Source of the DNA: Ramlibacter tataouinensis | GTDB lineage: Bacteria > Pseudomonadota > Gammaproteobacteria > Burkholderiales > Burkholderiaceae_C | Length of the DNA stretch: 64,000 nt | NCBI RefSeq assembly: GCF_027941915.1 | Contig: NZ_CP116009.1 | Coordinates: forward strand, 1 to 64,000 | Direction: 5' to 3' | Shown here: positions 1-11,100 of the stretch, one piece after another | How positions within the stretch are numbered: position 1 is the first letter of the stretch | How the letters are laid out: each line of letters begins with the position of its first letter | Notes under the pieces: generated by a model | Seen by the model: the letters and a program-made list of their open reading frames with translations, nothing else | Told to the model about the DNA's origin: nothing | The model's database searches: none | Made by a program: the position numbers and the translations under genes

Positions 1-1604
1 CGGGCCGCCTCGCGCAGCCGCTTGCCCTCGTCCAGCAGGTAGCGCTGGTAATCGTCCAGGTCCCCATCGAACGGGCCGACGCGGCCGCCGCCGACCAGCC
101 AGAACTCGTCGCAGGTCGAGCGCAGCAGGGCGCGGTCGTGGCTGACCAGCAGCACCGTGCCTTCGAACTCGTTGAGCGCGATCGACAGTGCCTCGCGCGT
201 GGCCAGGTCCAGGTGGTTGGTCGGCTCGTCCAGCAGCAGCAGGTTGGGGCGCTGCCAGACGATCATGGCCAGCACCAGCCGCGCCTTCTCGCCGCCGCTC
301 ATGGTGCCGACCGCCTGCGCCACCATGTCGCCGCTGAAGTTGAAGCTGCCCAGGAAGTTGCGCAGCTCCTGCTCGCGCGCCGCCGGGCCGACGTCGCGCG
401 CCAGCCGGATCATGTGCTCGAGCGGGTTGCTGTCGGGCGACAGCACGTCCAGCTCCTGCTGGGCGAAGTAGCCGATGTGCAGGCCCTTGCCTTCGGTGAT
501 CGTGCCGGCCAGTGCCGGGATCTCGCGTGCGATGGTCTTGACCAGCGTCGACTTGCCCTGGCCGTTGGCCCCCAGGATGCCGATGCGCTGGCCGGCCAGC
601 ACCGAGCGGCTGACGCCCCGCAGGATGACCTTCTCGCCGTAGCCGAGCACCGCGTCCGAGATTGCGAGCATCGGGTTGGGCAGGTTGGCCGGCTCCTTGA
701 ACTCGAAGCTGAACTCGGCCTCGGCCAGCACCGGCGCGACCTTCTCCATCCGCTCCAGCGCCTTGACCCGGCTTTGCGCCTGCTTGGCCTTGGTGGCCTT
801 GGCCTTGAAGCGGTCGATGAACTTCTGCAGGTGGGCGATCTTGTCCTGCTGCTTGGCGAAGGCGGCCTGCTGCAGTTCCAGCTGCTGCGCGCGCAGGGTC
901 TCGAAGGCGCTGTAGTTGCCGCCGTAGCGGGTGAGCTTCTGGTGGTCGATGTGCAGCGTGACGCCGGTCACCGCGTCCAGGAACTCGCGGTCGTGGCTGA
1001 TCACGACCAGGGTGCCGGGGTAGCGCTGCAGCCAGGCCTCCAGCCACACCAGCGCATCGAGGTCCAGGTGGTTGGTCGGCTCGTCCAGCAGCAGCAGGTC
1101 CGAGGGCGCCATCAGCGCGCGCGCCAGCTGCAGCCGCATGCGCCAGCCGCCGGAGAAGCTGTTCACCGGCTGCTGCAGCTCGTGCACCTTGAAGCCCAGC
1201 CCGAGGATCAGCGCCTGCGCGCGCGGCGCGGCGTCGTGCTCGCCGGCATCGGCCAGGTCGGAGTGGGCGTGGGCGATCTGCATGCCGTCGCCGCCGGCTT
1301 CGGCCCGCGCCAGGGCGGCGCGCAGCTCCATCAGCCGGGTGTCGCCGCCCAGCACGAAATCGGTGGCGCTCTCGTCGGTTTCGGGCATGTGCTGCGCGAC
1401 CTGCGACATGCGCCACTGCGCCGGCATCGAGAACTCGCCGGCGTCCTCGTGCAGGGCGCCGGTGAACAGGGCGAACAGGCTGGACTTGCCGGCGCCGTTG
1501 CGGCCGACCAGGGCGACTTTCTCGCCGGGGTTGAGCGTGACCGACACCTGGTCCAGCAGCACCTTGGCGCCGCGGCGCAGGGTCAGGTTGCGCAGCGTGA
1601 TCAT
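1..1604 (-). CDS. ABC-F family ATPase, YheS-like (3' end outside window)
   Basis: Soluble tandem-ATPase protein of the ABC-F group, whose members act on ribosomes rather than as transporters. The 534 visible codons hold two ABC domains: the first Walker A (GRNGAGKSS) is near residue 40 and the second (GANGQGKST) is in the C-terminal half. Both have an SGG-type signature and a DEPTNHLD Walker B, the ABC-F hallmark. Between them lies the charged linker (repeated K/Q/A-rich helix) that reaches the peptidyl-transferase centre in this family. There are no membrane segments. The ATG at 1604 opens with MITLRNLTLRRG, typical of YheS; no good Shine-Dalgarno is visible. It follows prmB on the same strand with a GC hairpin in the 76-bp gap. 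The C-terminus runs off the window. Family is certain; the exact subgroup is inferred. Confidence 0.92.
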   Translation of the reverse strand, partial: MITLRNLTLRRGAKVLLDQVSVTLNPGEKVALVGRNGAGKSSLFALFTGALHEDAGEFSMPAQWRMSQVAQHMPETDESATDFVLGGDTRLMELRAALARAEAGGDGMQIAHAHSDLADAGEHDAAPRAQALILGLGFKVHELQQPVNSFSGGWRMRLQLARALMAPSDLLLLDEPTNHLDLDALVWLEAWLQRYPGTLVVISHDREFLDAVTGVTLHIDHQKLTRYGGNYSAFETLRAQQLELQQAAFAKQQDKIAHLQKFIDRFKAKATKAKQAQSRVKALERMEKVAPVLAEAEFSFEFKEPANLPNPMLAISDAVLGYGEKVILRGVSRSVLAGQRIGILGANGQGKSTLVKTIAREIPALAGTITEGKGLHIGYFAQQELDVLSPDSNPLEHMIRLARDVGPAAREQELRNFLGSFNFSGDMVAQAVGTMSGGEKARLVLAMIVWQRPNLLLLDEPTNHLDLATREALSIALNEFEGTVLLVSHDRALLRSTCDEFWLVGGGRVGPFDGDLDDYQRYLLDEGKRLREAA

Positions 1605-1625
1605 GAATGGGAGGTCCGGAATGGG

Positions 1626-1649
1626 GCGGGGGCGCCGACGCGCCCCCGC
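1626..1649 (-). terminator. GC-rich hairpin between prmB and the ABC-F gene
   Basis: A perfect 10-bp inverted repeat (GCGGGGGCGC / GCGCCCCCGC) with a CGAC loop lies between the prmB stop and the ABC-F start. No T-tract follows on the minus strand. It could be a weak or factor-assisted terminator, or a structure in the leader of the ABC-F mRNA. Confidence 0.4.
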
Positions 1650-1680
1650 TGGTGTGGTTCGGCGCGGTGCGCCGGATGCG

Positions 1681-2547
1681 TCATTGTCGCACCAGCGCTT
1701 GCCGGGTCAGCAGCAGCACCTGGTCGCCGCCGGCGCTGGTGTCCAGCCAGACCGCCTCCAGCCGCGGGAAGGCGGCCTCGAAATGCGCCCGCTCGTTGCC
1801 GATCTCCAGCACCAGCACGGCCTGCTCGCCCATGCGCGCCGGCGCATCGCGCAGCAGGCCGCGGACGAAGTCCATGCCGTCGGCGCCGCCGGCCAGGGCC
1901 AGCCCGGGCTCGGCGCGGTACTCGGCCGGCAGCGCCGCCATGCTGGCGCTGTTGACGTAGGGCGGGTTGCACAGGATCAGGTCGTAGGGGCCGGGCAGGG
2001 CGGCCAGGCCATCCGATTCGACCAGGCGCACCCGGTCCTGCAGGCCGTGCTTGCGCACGTTGATGCCGGCCACCGCCAGGGCCTCGGCCGAGAGGTCGGC
2101 GCCATCGACCTGCACCTGGGGCCAGGCCAGCGCCGCCAGCACGGCCAGGCTGCCGTTGCCGGTGCACAGGTCGAGCACGCGGCGGGTGTGCGCGCCCAGC
2201 CAGGGGTCGATCGTTCCGTCGGCCAGCAGCTCGGCGATGAAGCTGCGCGGCACGATGGCGCGCTCGTCGACGTAGAAGGGCACGCCCTGCAGCCAGGCCT
2301 CGCGCGTCAGGTAGGCGGCGGGCTTGCGGGTGGCGATGCGTTCTTCGACCAGGGCTTGGGCCTGCTGTTCGCGGGCCGCATCCACCTCGTCGTCCGCGTG
2401 TTCGTCCAGGCGATCCAGGGGCCGCCCCAGTTTCCACAGCACCAGCCAGGCGGCCTCGTCGAAGGCGTCGGTGGTGCCATGGCCGAAGGCCACCCCCGCT
2501 TCATCGAGGCGGGCGGCGCAGCGGTCGATGAGGTCGATGAGTTTCAA
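1681..2547 (-). CDS. prmB: 50S ribosomal protein L3 N5-glutamine methyltransferase PrmB
   Basis: SAM-dependent methyltransferase that methylates a glutamine side chain, in this family that of ribosomal protein L3, during 50S assembly. The 288-aa protein has a helical N-terminal domain of about 110 residues and a Rossmann methyltransferase domain with the SAM loop LDLCTGNGS (125-133). The glutamine-binding NPPY motif (194-197) is shared by PrmA/PrmB/PrmC and N6-adenine methyltransferases. Length and N-terminal sequence fit PrmB rather than PrmC. Its start overlaps the dapE stop by 4 bp (ATGA), so translation is probably coupled to dapE. Confidence 0.92.
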   Translation of the reverse strand: MKLIDLIDRCAARLDEAGVAFGHGTTDAFDEAAWLVLWKLGRPLDRLDEHADDEVDAAREQQAQALVEERIATRKPAAYLTREAWLQGVPFYVDERAIVPRSFIAELLADGTIDPWLGAHTRRVLDLCTGNGSLAVLAALAWPQVQVDGADLSAEALAVAGINVRKHGLQDRVRLVESDGLAALPGPYDLILCNPPYVNSASMAALPAEYRAEPGLALAGGADGMDFVRGLLRDAPARMGEQAVLVLEIGNERAHFEAAFPRLEAVWLDTSAGGDQVLLLTRQALVRQ

Positions 2548-3689
2548 GCTGACAGCAACTCGATCGTGCGCCGGTAGATGTCCTTCAGCGGTTCAATCTG
2601 GTCGACCGTGATGTGCTCGTCGATCTTGTGGATCATCTTGTTGACCGGGCCGAACTCCACCACCTGCGGGCAGATGCGCGAGATGAAGCGGCCGTCGCTG
2701 GTGCCGCCGGTGGTGGACAGCGTGGTCTCGATGCCGGCCACGTCGCGGATCGCCTGCTGCATCGCGCCGACCAGCTCGCCGGGGCGGGTGAGGAAGGGCA
2801 GGCCGCCCAGCGTCCAGTCGAGCTGGTAGTCCAGTCCGTGCCGGTCCAGCAACTCGTGGACGCGCTGCTTGAGCCCCTCGGGCGTCGACTCGGTGCAGTA
2901 GCGGAAGTTGAAGTCCACCACCAGGCTGCCCGGAATCACGTTGGTGGCGCCGGTGCCGGCCTGGATGTTGCTGGCCTGGAAGCTGGTGGGCGGGAAGAAG
3001 TCGTTCCCGCGATCCCACTCGATCGCCGCCAGCTCCGCCAGCGCCGGCATCGCCAGGTGGATCGGGTTCCTGGCCAGCTGCGGGTAGGCGATGTGGCCCT
3101 GCACGCCGCGCACCGTGAGCCGGCCCGACAGGCTGCCGCGGCGGCCGTTCTTGATCATGTCGCCCAGGCGCTCCACCGAGCTGGGCTCGCCGACGATGCA
3201 CCAGTCGAGCTTCTCGCCGCGCGCCTGGAGCTGCTCGCAGACGACCACCGTGCCGTCGACCGCCGGGCCTTCCTCGTCGCTGGTGATCAGCAAGGCCAGC
3301 GACAGGGCCGGGTCGGGGTTGGCAGCCAGGAACTCCTCGAGTGCCACCACGAAGGCTGCGATCGAGGTCTTCATGTCGGCTGCGCCACGCCCGTACAGCT
3401 TGCCGTCGCGGTGGGCCGGCACGAAGGGGTCGCTGCTCCACTGGTCCAGCGGGCCGGTCGGCACCACGTCGGTGTGGCCGGCGAAGACCAGGGTGGGGGC
3501 GCCGGGCCGGCTGGCGGTGCGCTTGGCCCACAGGTTGGTGACGCGGAAGTCGTCCGGCCCGCTGTGGATGGTTTCGCAGTCGAAGCCCAGCGGCGCCAGC
3601 CGCTCGCGCAGCAGCTGCTGGCAGCCCTCGTCTTCCGGGGTGATCGAGCGCCGCGAGATCAGCTGCTCGGTGAGGTAGAGGGTTTTCAT
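2544..3689 (-). CDS. dapE: Succinyl-diaminopimelate desuccinylase DapE
   Basis: Cytoplasmic di-zinc M20-family hydrolase that removes succinate from N-succinyl-LL-2,6-diaminopimelate, the late succinylase-branch step towards meso-DAP and lysine. The 381-aa length is normal. Visible metal and catalytic residues: H72 and D74 in GHTDVVP, D105 in GRGAADMK, and E139/E140 in SDEEG. A second histidine ligand is expected in the C-terminal [11 protein letters not shown] segment. The central dimerisation domain is intact. It lies downstream of dapC, dapD and the pilU-like gene on the same strand and overlaps prmB by 4 bp, so one transcript probably serves DAP synthesis. Confidence 0.96.
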   Translation of the reverse strand: MKTLYLTEQLISRRSITPEDEGCQQLLRERLAPLGFDCETIHSGPDDFRVTNLWAKRTASRPGAPTLVFAGHTDVVPTGPLDQWSSDPFVPAHRDGKLYGRGAADMKTSIAAFVVALEEFLAANPDPALSLALLITSDEEGPAVDGTVVVCEQLQARGEKLDWCIVGEPSSVERLGDMIKNGRRGSLSGRLTVRGVQGHIAYPQLARNPIHLAMPALAELAAIEWDRGNDFFPPTSFQASNIQAGTGATNVIPGSLVVDFNFRYCTESTPEGLKQRVHELLDRHGLDYQLDWTLGGLPFLTRPGELVGAMQQAIRDVAGIETTLSTTGGTSDGRFISRICPQVVEFGPVNKMIHKIDEHITVDQIEPLKDIYRRTIELLSA

Positions 3690-3732
3690 GTCAATCCGCC
3701 ACTCCGACCGGCTCCATGTGCCGGCGCGGCCG

Positions 3733-4893
3733 TCAATGTTTCACGTCCAGCGTAATCTCGGTGAACGACGGCTCGTCCGCCAGGTCTTCCTCGCTCGCGC
3801 CTTCCTCGGGCCGCACGGCGCCGGCGCCGGGCCCGAAGTCGTTCTGCAGGCGCCACTGCAGGTTGGTCGGCGAGTCGGCGTTGGCGATGCCTTCCTTCTT
3901 GTCCACCACGCCGTCGACGATCAGCTGGGCGATCGCCTGCTCGAAGGTCTGCGAACCCTCGGCCATGGACTTCTCCATGGCTTCCTTGACGCCGGAGAAG
4001 TCGCCCTTCTCGATCAGCTCGGACACCAGCTTGGTATTGAGCATGACCTCCACCGCCGGCGCGCGGCCGCCATGGATGGTGCGCAGCAGGCGCTGCGACA
4101 CCACCGCCTTGAGCGCGGCGGCCAGGTCGCCCAGCAGCGTCGGCCGGACTTCGACCGGGTAGAACGACAGGATCCGGTTCAGGGCCTGGTAGCTGTTGTT
4201 GGCATGCATGGTGGCCAGGCACAGGTGGCCCGACTGCGCATAGGCGATGGCGGCCGACATGGTCTCGCGGTCGCGGATCTCGCCGATCAGGATGACGTCG
4301 GGCGCCTGCCGCAGCGCGTTCTTCAGCGCCGTCTGCATCGACTGCGTGTCGCTGCCCACCTCGCGCTGGTTGACCACCGACTTCTTGTTCCTGAACAGGA
4401 ATTCGACCGGGTCCTCGATGGTCAGGATGTGGCCGGAGGCCCGTTCGTTGCGGTAGTCCATCATGGCCGCCAGCGTGGTGCTCTTGCCGGCGCCGGTGGA
4501 ACCCACCATCAGCAGCAGGCCGCGCTTTTCCATGATCAGGTCGCCCAGGATCAGGGGCACGTTGAGCGACTCCAGCGGCGGGATCTCGGTGGTGATGTAG
4601 CGGATCACCGCGGCGTAGGTGCCGCGCTGGCGCATGGCCGAGAAGCGGAAGTTGCCCACGCCCTCGATCGCATGCGCCATGTTCAGCTCGCCGGTCTCCT
4701 CCAGCTCGGTCATGCGCCGGGCCGGCAGCACCTCGGCCAGCAGCGCCTTGGGCGCGTCGGGCGGCAGCAGCTGGTTGTTGATCGGCACGCACTGGCCGTT
4801 GATCTTGATCAGCGCCGGCGCATGGGCCGACAGGTACACGTCCGACGCCTTCTTCTCGCCCATCAGGCGCAGGATCCGCTCCATCGTGCTCAT
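3733..4893 (-). CDS. pilU: PilU-like type IV pilus retraction ATPase
   Basis: Hexameric secretion-type ATPase of the PilT/PilU family that drives pilus retraction and twitching at the inner membrane. The 386-aa protein has an N-terminal PAS-like domain and a RecA-like core with Walker [10 protein letters not shown] (131-139), an Asp box ([11 protein letters not shown], about 155-165), Walker B-like [12 protein letters not shown] (199-210) and a His box ([11 protein letters not shown]). The acidic C-terminal tail resembles PilU more than PilT, but this is inferred without alignment. The ATG at 4893 gives the N-terminus [18 protein letters not shown] usual for the family. It sits between dapD and dapE, separated by 32 and 43 bp, with no pilT or other pil gene in the window. 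Confidence 0.88.
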   Translation of the reverse strand: MSTMERILRLMGEKKASDVYLSAHAPALIKINGQCVPINNQLLPPDAPKALLAEVLPARRMTELEETGELNMAHAIEGVGNFRFSAMRQRGTYAAVIRYITTEIPPLESLNVPLILGDLIMEKRGLLLMVGSTGAGKSTTLAAMMDYRNERASGHILTIEDPVEFLFRNKKSVVNQREVGSDTQSMQTALKNALRQAPDVILIGEIRDRETMSAAIAYAQSGHLCLATMHANNSYQALNRILSFYPVEVRPTLLGDLAAALKAVVSQRLLRTIHGGRAPAVEVMLNTKLVSELIEKGDFSGVKEAMEKSMAEGSQTFEQAIAQLIVDGVVDKKEGIANADSPTNLQWRLQNDFGPGAGAVRPEEGASEEDLADEPSFTEITLDVKH

Positions 4894-4925
4894 GTCAACT
4901 CCTCGGCTGCCCGCTCGCCCGGCGC

Positions 4926-5750
4926 TCAGGGGCGCAGCAGGTCGTTCAGGCTGGTCTTGGCGCGGGTCTGCGCATCGACGCGCTTGACGATGATGGCGGC
5001 GTACAGGCTGTACTTGCCGCCGTCCTTGGGCAGGCTGCCGGAGATCACCACCGAGCCGGCCGGCACGCGGCCATAGCTCACCTCGCCGGTGGCGCGGTCG
5101 TAGATCGGGGTGCTCTGGCCGATGTACACGCCCATGGACACCACCGAGTTCTCCTCGACAATCACGCCTTCCACGATCTCGGAGCGGGCGCCGATGAAGC
5201 AGTTGTCCTCGATGATGGTCGGGTTGGCCTGCAGCGGCTCCAGCACGCCGCCCAGGCCGACGCCGCCGGACAGGTGCACGTTCTTGCCGACCTGCGCGCA
5301 GGAGCCCACGGTGGCCCAGGTGTCGACCATGGTGCCTTCGTCGACGTAGGCGCCGATGTTCACGTAGCTGGGCATCAGCACCGCGCCCCTGGCGATGTAG
5401 CTGCCGCGGCGTGCCACGGCGGGCGGCACCACGCGCACGCCGGTGGCGGCCATCTCTTCGGGCGAGAGGTGGGCGAACTTGGTGGGCACCTTGTCGAAGA
5501 AGGCCAGCTCGCCGGCCTTCATCAGGGCGTTGTCCTTCAGGCGGAAGGACAGCAGCACCGCCTTCTTGATCCACTGGTGCACCGTCCACTGGCCCACGCC
5601 TTCGCGCGTGGCCACGCGCAGGCGGCCGTGGTTCAGCTCGGCGATGACATGCTCGACCGCCTCGGTCACCTCCTTGGGCGCGCCCTGGGGCGAAAGGCTG
5701 GCGCGGTTGTCCCACGCGGTGTCGATGGTCTGCTGCAGGTGTTGGGTCAT
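4926..5750 (-). CDS. dapD: 2,3,4,5-tetrahydropyridine-2,6-dicarboxylate N-succinyltransferase DapD
   Basis: Transfers succinyl from succinyl-CoA to tetrahydrodipicolinate, committing flux to the succinylase DAP/lysine route. The 274-aa protein, normal for DapD, has a helical N-terminal domain and a left-handed beta-helix of imperfect hexapeptide repeats (for example [20 protein letters not shown] and the [11 protein letters not shown] region). The start at 5750 ([16 protein letters not shown]) was preferred to an upstream in-frame ATG at 5807 because it matches the family N-terminus and makes the ATGA overlap with the dapC stop. It is translationally coupled to dapC. Confidence 0.96.
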   Translation of the reverse strand: MTQHLQQTIDTAWDNRASLSPQGAPKEVTEAVEHVIAELNHGRLRVATREGVGQWTVHQWIKKAVLLSFRLKDNALMKAGELAFFDKVPTKFAHLSPEEMAATGVRVVPPAVARRGSYIARGAVLMPSYVNIGAYVDEGTMVDTWATVGSCAQVGKNVHLSGGVGLGGVLEPLQANPTIIEDNCFIGARSEIVEGVIVEENSVVSMGVYIGQSTPIYDRATGEVSYGRVPAGSVVISGSLPKDGGKYSLYAAIIVKRVDAQTRAKTSLNDLLRP

Positions 5751-6958
5751 GTCGGGGAAAAGTTCTTCTGGACGAATTGGACGATGCGCTGCGCGGCTTC
5801 CAGGCACTCGGCGCTTTCAGCCACCAGGGCCATGCGCACGCGGCCGGCGCCGGGGTTGCGGCCGCCGCTCTCGCGGGCAAGGTAGCTGCCCGGCAAGACC
5901 GTCACATTGTATTGAGCCAGCAGCTCGCGGGCGAAGGCGGTGTCGTCGCCGCCGGGCACGCCCGCCCACAGGTAGAAGGCTGCATCCGGCAGGCGCACGT
6001 CCAGCACCGGCTCCAGCACCGGCGTGACCTGCTCGAACTTGCGCCGGTACTCGGCGCGGTTGTCGGCCACGTGCTGCTCGTCGCCCCAGGCGGCGATGCT
6101 GGCGGCCTGCACCGGCGGCGCCATCGCGCTGCCGTGGTACGTGCGGTACAGGGCGAAGGCCTTGAGCAGCTGGGCGTCGCCGGCGACGAAGCCGCTGCGC
6201 AGCCCGGGCACGTTGCTGCGCTTGGACAGGCTGGTGAAGGCCACCAGCCGGGGAAAGCCGGTGCGGCCCAGCTGCATCGCCGCTTCCAGCCCGCCCAGCG
6301 GCGGCTCGTCGCGGAAATAGATCTCGCTGTAGCACTCGTCCGAGGCGATCACGAAGCCGTGCCGGTCGGACAGCTCGAACAGCTTGCGCCACTCGGTCAG
6401 CGGCATGACGGCGCCGGTAGGGTTGCCCGGCGAGCAGACGTAGACCAGCTGGGTGCGGGCCCAGACCTCGGCCGGCACGCTGTCCCAGTCGACCGCGAAG
6501 TTGCGCGCCGGGTCGCTCGGCGCGTAGTACGGCTGCGCCCCGGCGAGCAGGGTGGCGCCCTCGTAGATCTGGTAGAACGGATTGGGGCAGACCACCACCG
6601 CGTCGCGGGTCGGATCGATCACCGCCTGGGCGAACGCGAACAGCGCTTCGCGCGAGCCATTGACCGGCAGCACCTGGGTGGCCGGGTCGATGTCCAGCCC
6701 GTAGCGGCGCTGCAGCCAGCCGGCGAAGGCCTCGCGCAGCGCCGGCGTGCCGATGGTGGGCGGGTAGCCGGTCAGGTCGGTGCCGGGGGTCTCGATCGCG
6801 CGGGCCAGCGCCTGCTTGATGAAGGCCGGCGTCGGGTGCTTGGGCTCGCCGATGCCCAGGCTGATCGGTCGGAGTGCGGGATTCGGCGTGACGCCCGCGA
6901 ACAACTGCCGCAGCCGCTCGAACGGGTAGGGCTGCAGGCGGGCCAGGAGGGGGTTCAT
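5747..6958 (-). CDS. dapC: Succinyldiaminopimelate transaminase DapC
   Basis: PLP-dependent class I/II aminotransferase forming N-succinyl-LL-DAP from N-succinyl-2-amino-6-ketopimelate and glutamate. The 403-aa protein shows the fold-type I landmarks: the [10 protein letters not shown] cofactor-ring segment, the SPGNPTG motif (176-182), the aspartate of DECYSEIYF and the Schiff-base lysine K246 in [16 protein letters not shown]. The N-terminal [20 protein letters not shown] is characteristic of the betaproteobacterial DapC group. It overlaps dapD by 4 bp and lies 9 bp after the DUF72 gene on the same strand. Function is supported by both motif pattern and operon. Confidence 0.93.
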   Translation of the reverse strand: MNPLLARLQPYPFERLRQLFAGVTPNPALRPISLGIGEPKHPTPAFIKQALARAIETPGTDLTGYPPTIGTPALREAFAGWLQRRYGLDIDPATQVLPVNGSREALFAFAQAVIDPTRDAVVVCPNPFYQIYEGATLLAGAQPYYAPSDPARNFAVDWDSVPAEVWARTQLVYVCSPGNPTGAVMPLTEWRKLFELSDRHGFVIASDECYSEIYFRDEPPLGGLEAAMQLGRTGFPRLVAFTSLSKRSNVPGLRSGFVAGDAQLLKAFALYRTYHGSAMAPPVQAASIAAWGDEQHVADNRAEYRRKFEQVTPVLEPVLDVRLPDAAFYLWAGVPGGDDTAFARELLAQYNVTVLPGSYLARESGGRNPGAGRVRMALVAESAECLEAAQRIVQFVQKNFSPT

Positions 6959-6967
6959 GGGTGGGGA

Positions 6968-7930
6968 TTATCCCGGGCGCCCGGGGCGGTTCCGCGGCCC
7001 GCGCGCGCGGCGCGGGTCATCGCCGGCTTGCCAGCCGGCGCCTTCGGCCGGTTCCAGCGCCATGCCCAGCGCCGCCATCAACTCCCGGGCGTTGTCCGGC
7101 GCGTGCAGCTTGTCGGTGTTGTCGAAGTAGCAGTAGACGTCGCGGGCGGCCCGCCGGGGCGGCGCCTGGCCCGAGACCAGCCGCGCATCGTCCGGCTGGC
7201 CGCCGTGCCGCCAGGCTTCGATGGCGGCCGCCCAGCGGCCGATCTGCTGCGGCGTGTAGCGGCTCTTGTACAGCTCGGTCGAGCCGTGCAGGCGGATGTA
7301 GACGAAATCCGCCGTCACGTCCTCGTACAGCGGCCAGGGTTGCGGCGTGTCGGCCACCACCCAGGCGATGCCGTGGCGGCGCAGCAGCGCGATGAACGCG
7401 GGGTCGACAAAGCTGTCGTGGCGCACCTCGACGGCGTGCCGCAGGCGCTGGCGGTGCAGCGGCTGCAGCAGCTCGCGGCCCTGCAGTCGGTGGTCGCGCC
7501 GCAGGGCCACTTGCGCAGCGGCGTCGGTGTCCGCCGGCAGCGCCGCGAAGAACGCCTCGAACCGGGCCGCGTCGAACGGCAGCTGCGGCGGGAACTGCCA
7601 CAGGATCGGGCCCAGCTTGTCGCCCAGCGCGAACAGTCCCGACGCGAAGAAGTTGCCCAGTGCCGCCTGCGCGTTGCGCAGCTTGAGCATGTGGGTGATG
7701 AAGCGGCCGCCCTTGACGGCGAACACGAAGCCGGGCGGGGTGGCGGCCGCCCATTGCGCATAGCTGGAAGGGCGCTGCAGCGAGTAGAACGAGCCATTGA
7801 GCTCGATGCTGTTGAAGTGGCGCGCGGCGTGCCACAGCTCGCGGTGCTGCGGCAGCCCCGGCGGGTAGAAGTTGCCGCGCCAGGGCCCATAGCGCCAGCC
7901 CGAGACACCGATGCGGATGCGGCCTGCCAT
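6968..7930 (-). CDS. DUF72 domain-containing protein (YecE-like)
   Basis: TIM-barrel-like DUF72 protein of 320 aa; no biochemical role is established for the family. Typical motifs are the N-terminal IRIGVSGWRYGPWRGNFYPP, the FNSIELNGSFYSLQRP stretch, FVFAVKGGRFITHMLKL, the HAVEVRHDSF segment and the C-terminal VYCYFDNTD. The C-terminus is longer than usual and rich in R/G/P. It is the first gene of the minus-strand run and ends 9 bp before dapC, so it may be cotranscribed with the dap genes. It is divergent from smc across a 202-bp gap. Confidence 0.88.
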   Translation of the reverse strand: MAGRIRIGVSGWRYGPWRGNFYPPGLPQHRELWHAARHFNSIELNGSFYSLQRPSSYAQWAAATPPGFVFAVKGGRFITHMLKLRNAQAALGNFFASGLFALGDKLGPILWQFPPQLPFDAARFEAFFAALPADTDAAAQVALRRDHRLQGRELLQPLHRQRLRHAVEVRHDSFVDPAFIALLRRHGIAWVVADTPQPWPLYEDVTADFVYIRLHGSTELYKSRYTPQQIGRWAAAIEAWRHGGQPDDARLVSGQAPPRRAARDVYCYFDNTDKLHAPDNARELMAALGMALEPAEGAGWQAGDDPRRARGPRNRPGRPG

Positions 7931-8132
7931 CCCGACCTTGTGCCAGAGCCGCCGCGGGCAGGGCCGGCGCTGTTACCGGCGGTTTCGGCCTCAGGCGTTG
8001 CCCAGGATGTCCTTCAGCGCTGTCGTATTCCCATGGCGGGGCGCCGGTGCTGCTCGGGTAACATCTGCCGTCCGCGATGGTGGCCCTGGCGGCGGTGGGC
8101 CACCGGCGAAAGTTTCAAGACAGGTAGCTCGC

Positions 8133-11100
8133 GTGCGTCTCAGTTCCATCAAGCTCTCCGGCTTCAAGTCCTTCGCCGAACCCACCAATTTCCTGCTGCC
8201 CGGGCAACTGGTCGGGGTGGTCGGTCCCAACGGCTGCGGCAAGTCCAACATCATGGATGCGGTGCGCTGGGTGCTGGGCGAGTCGCGCGCCAGCGAGCTG
8301 CGCGGCGAGTCCATGCAGGACGTGATCTTCAACGGCACCACCAGCCGCAAGCCGGCCTCGCGCTCGTCGGTGGAGCTGGTGTTCGACAACGCCGACCACC
8401 GCGCCGGCGGCCAGTGGAGCCAGTTCGCCGAGATCGCCGTCAAGCGCGTGCTCACGCGCGACGGCACCAGCAGCTACTACATCAACAACCAGCCGGTGCG
8501 CCGGCGCGACGTGCAGGACGTGTTCCTGGGCACCGGCCTGGGCCCGCGCGCCTACGCCATCATCGGCCAGGGCACCATCAGCCGCATCATCGAGTCGCGC
8601 CCCGAGGAGCTGCGCCTGTTCCTGGAGGAGGCCGCGGGCGTCTCCAAGTACAAGGAGCGCCGGCGCGAGACGGAGAACCGGCTGTCCGACACGCGCGAGA
8701 ACCTGACCCGCGTCGAGGACATCCTGCGCGAACTCAACGCCAACCTGGACAAGCTGGAGAAGCAGGCCGAGGTGGCGCAGCGCTACAACGCGCTGCAGGC
8801 CGAGGTGGCGCTCAAGCAGCACCAGCTGTGGTACCTGCGCCGGGCCGAGAGCGAGACCGACCAGGCCCGCATCAAGGCCGATGCCGACAAGGCGGTGAAC
8901 GACCTGGAGTCGCGCATCGCCGACCTGCGCCACGTCGAGAGCGAGCTCGAGACCATCCGCCAGGCGCACTACGCCGCCGGCGACCAGGTCAACCAGGCGC
9001 AGGGGCAGCTGTACGAAGCCAGCGCCGAGGTCGGCCGGCTGGAGGCCGAGATCCGCTTCGTGGTCGAGGGGCGCCAGCGGGCCGAGCAGCGCCTGCAGCA
9101 GCTGAAGGAACAGACCGCGCAATGGGCCGCCCGCAAGGACGACGCGGCGGCCGAACTCGAGACGCTGGCCGGCCAGTCGGTGCAGGCCGAGGAACAGGCC
9201 ACGCTGCTGGCGGCGCAGCTGGAAGAGCAGTCGATGGCGCTGCCGGACCTGGAAGAGGCGCTGCGCCAGGCGCAGGCCAAGTCCGGCGAGCAGCGCGCGT
9301 CGGTGGCGCAGGTGCAGCAGCAGATCCAGGTGCTGGCGACCGACCAGCGCCACATCGAGGACCAGAGCCGCCAGCTCAACCAGCGGCGCGAGCGGCTGGT
9401 GGCCGACCGCAACGCGCTGGCCGCGCCGGATGAACAGCGGCTGGCCAACCTGCAGTCGCAACTGGCGGCCGCGCAGGAAGCGGCCGAGACCGCCGATGCC
9501 CGCCTGCACGAGTTGCAGGAGCAGGTGCCGCAGCTCGACGAAGACCGGCGCCAGAAGCAGCAATCGGTCAATGCCGAGGGCCACCGGCAGGCCGACCTCT
9601 CGGCCCGGCGCGAGGCGCTGAAGGCGCTGCAGGAAAAGGTCAGGACCGACGACAAGCTCAAGCCCTGGCTGGCCCGGCACGGGCTGGAGGGCCTGCAGGC
9701 GCTGTGGAGCCGCATCCACGTCGAGCAGGGCTGGGAGAACGCGCTGGAAGCGGCGCTGCGCGAGCGCCTGTCCTCGCTGGAGGTCTCGCGGCTGGAGATG
9801 GTGCGCTCGTTCGCGGCCGATGCGCCGCCGGCCAAGCTGTCGTTCCACAACCCGCCGCCGGCCGCCGCGCCCGAGGCCGCCGGCGCGCTGCCGCGCCTGG
9901 CCGACCTGCTGCGCCTGAACGATGCCGGCCAGAAGGCGCTGCTGGCCGACTGGCTGCACGGCTGCTACACGGCGGCCAGCTTCGAGGACGCGCTGGCCGC
10001 GCGCAGCCAGCTGCAGCCGGGCGAGGTGATCTACGTCCAGACCGGCCACTGCGTCGGCCCGCACAGCGTCAGCTTCTACGCCCAGGATTCCGAGCGCGCC
10101 GGCCTGCTGGCGCGCCAGCAGGAGATCGAGAACCTCGACAAGCAGCTGCGTGCCCAGGCGCTGATCACGGAGGAGGCGCGTTCCGCGCTGGTGCGCGCCG
10201 AGGCGGCCTACACCGATGCCTCGCAGCGGCTGGTGACGGTCCGGCGCGAGGCGCAGGAGACCCAGGGCCGCGCCCACGAACTGCAGGTCGAGACCCTGCG
10301 CCTGACCCAGCTGGCCGAGCAGACCCGCGCCCGCAGCGAGCAGATCGCCGCCGACCTGGCGGAGGTCGATGCGCTGCTGGAGGAGCTGCAGGAGCGCCGC
10401 GTCACCGCCGAAGCCAGGTTCGAGGAGCTGGACATGCAGCTGGCCGACAGCCAGGAGCGCCATGCCCAGCTCGACGAGCGCGTGATCGAGGCCGAGCGCA
10501 GGCTGGCGCAGGCGCGCGAACAGCAGCGCAGCCTGGAGCGGCAGGCGCAGGAAGCGCAGTTCTCGCAGCGTTCGCTGGAGGCGCGCCGCGCCGAGCTGCA
10601 GCGCGCCATCGAGACCGCGTCCCAGCAGGCCCAGGGCATCGCCGCCGACGAGGAGCGCGCCCGCGCCGAGCTGGAGCGGCTGACCGACGCCGCCGCCCAG
10701 GCCGGCCTGCAGTCCGCGCTGGAATTGAAGTCCGATCGCGAGCAGGCGCTGGGCGCCAAGCGCAGCGAATACGACGACCTGACCGCCAAGCTGCGCGCCA
10801 GCGACGAGCGCCGGCTGAAGCTGGAGCGCGAACTCGATCCGCTGCGCCAGCGCATCACCGACCTGCAGCTCAAGGAGCAGGCTGCGCGGCTGGGCCTGGA
10901 GCAGTACACGCAGTTCCTGGCCGAGGCCGGTGCCGACCTGGCAGCCGTGGCGAAGTCGATCGAGGAAGGCAACGTGCGCCTCACCGGCCTGCAGGGCGAG
11001 ATCGACCGGCTGCACCGCGAGGTGACCAGCCTGGGCGCGGTCAACCTGGCGGCGCTGGACGAGCTGACCACGGCGCGCGAGCGCAAGCAGTTCCTGGACG

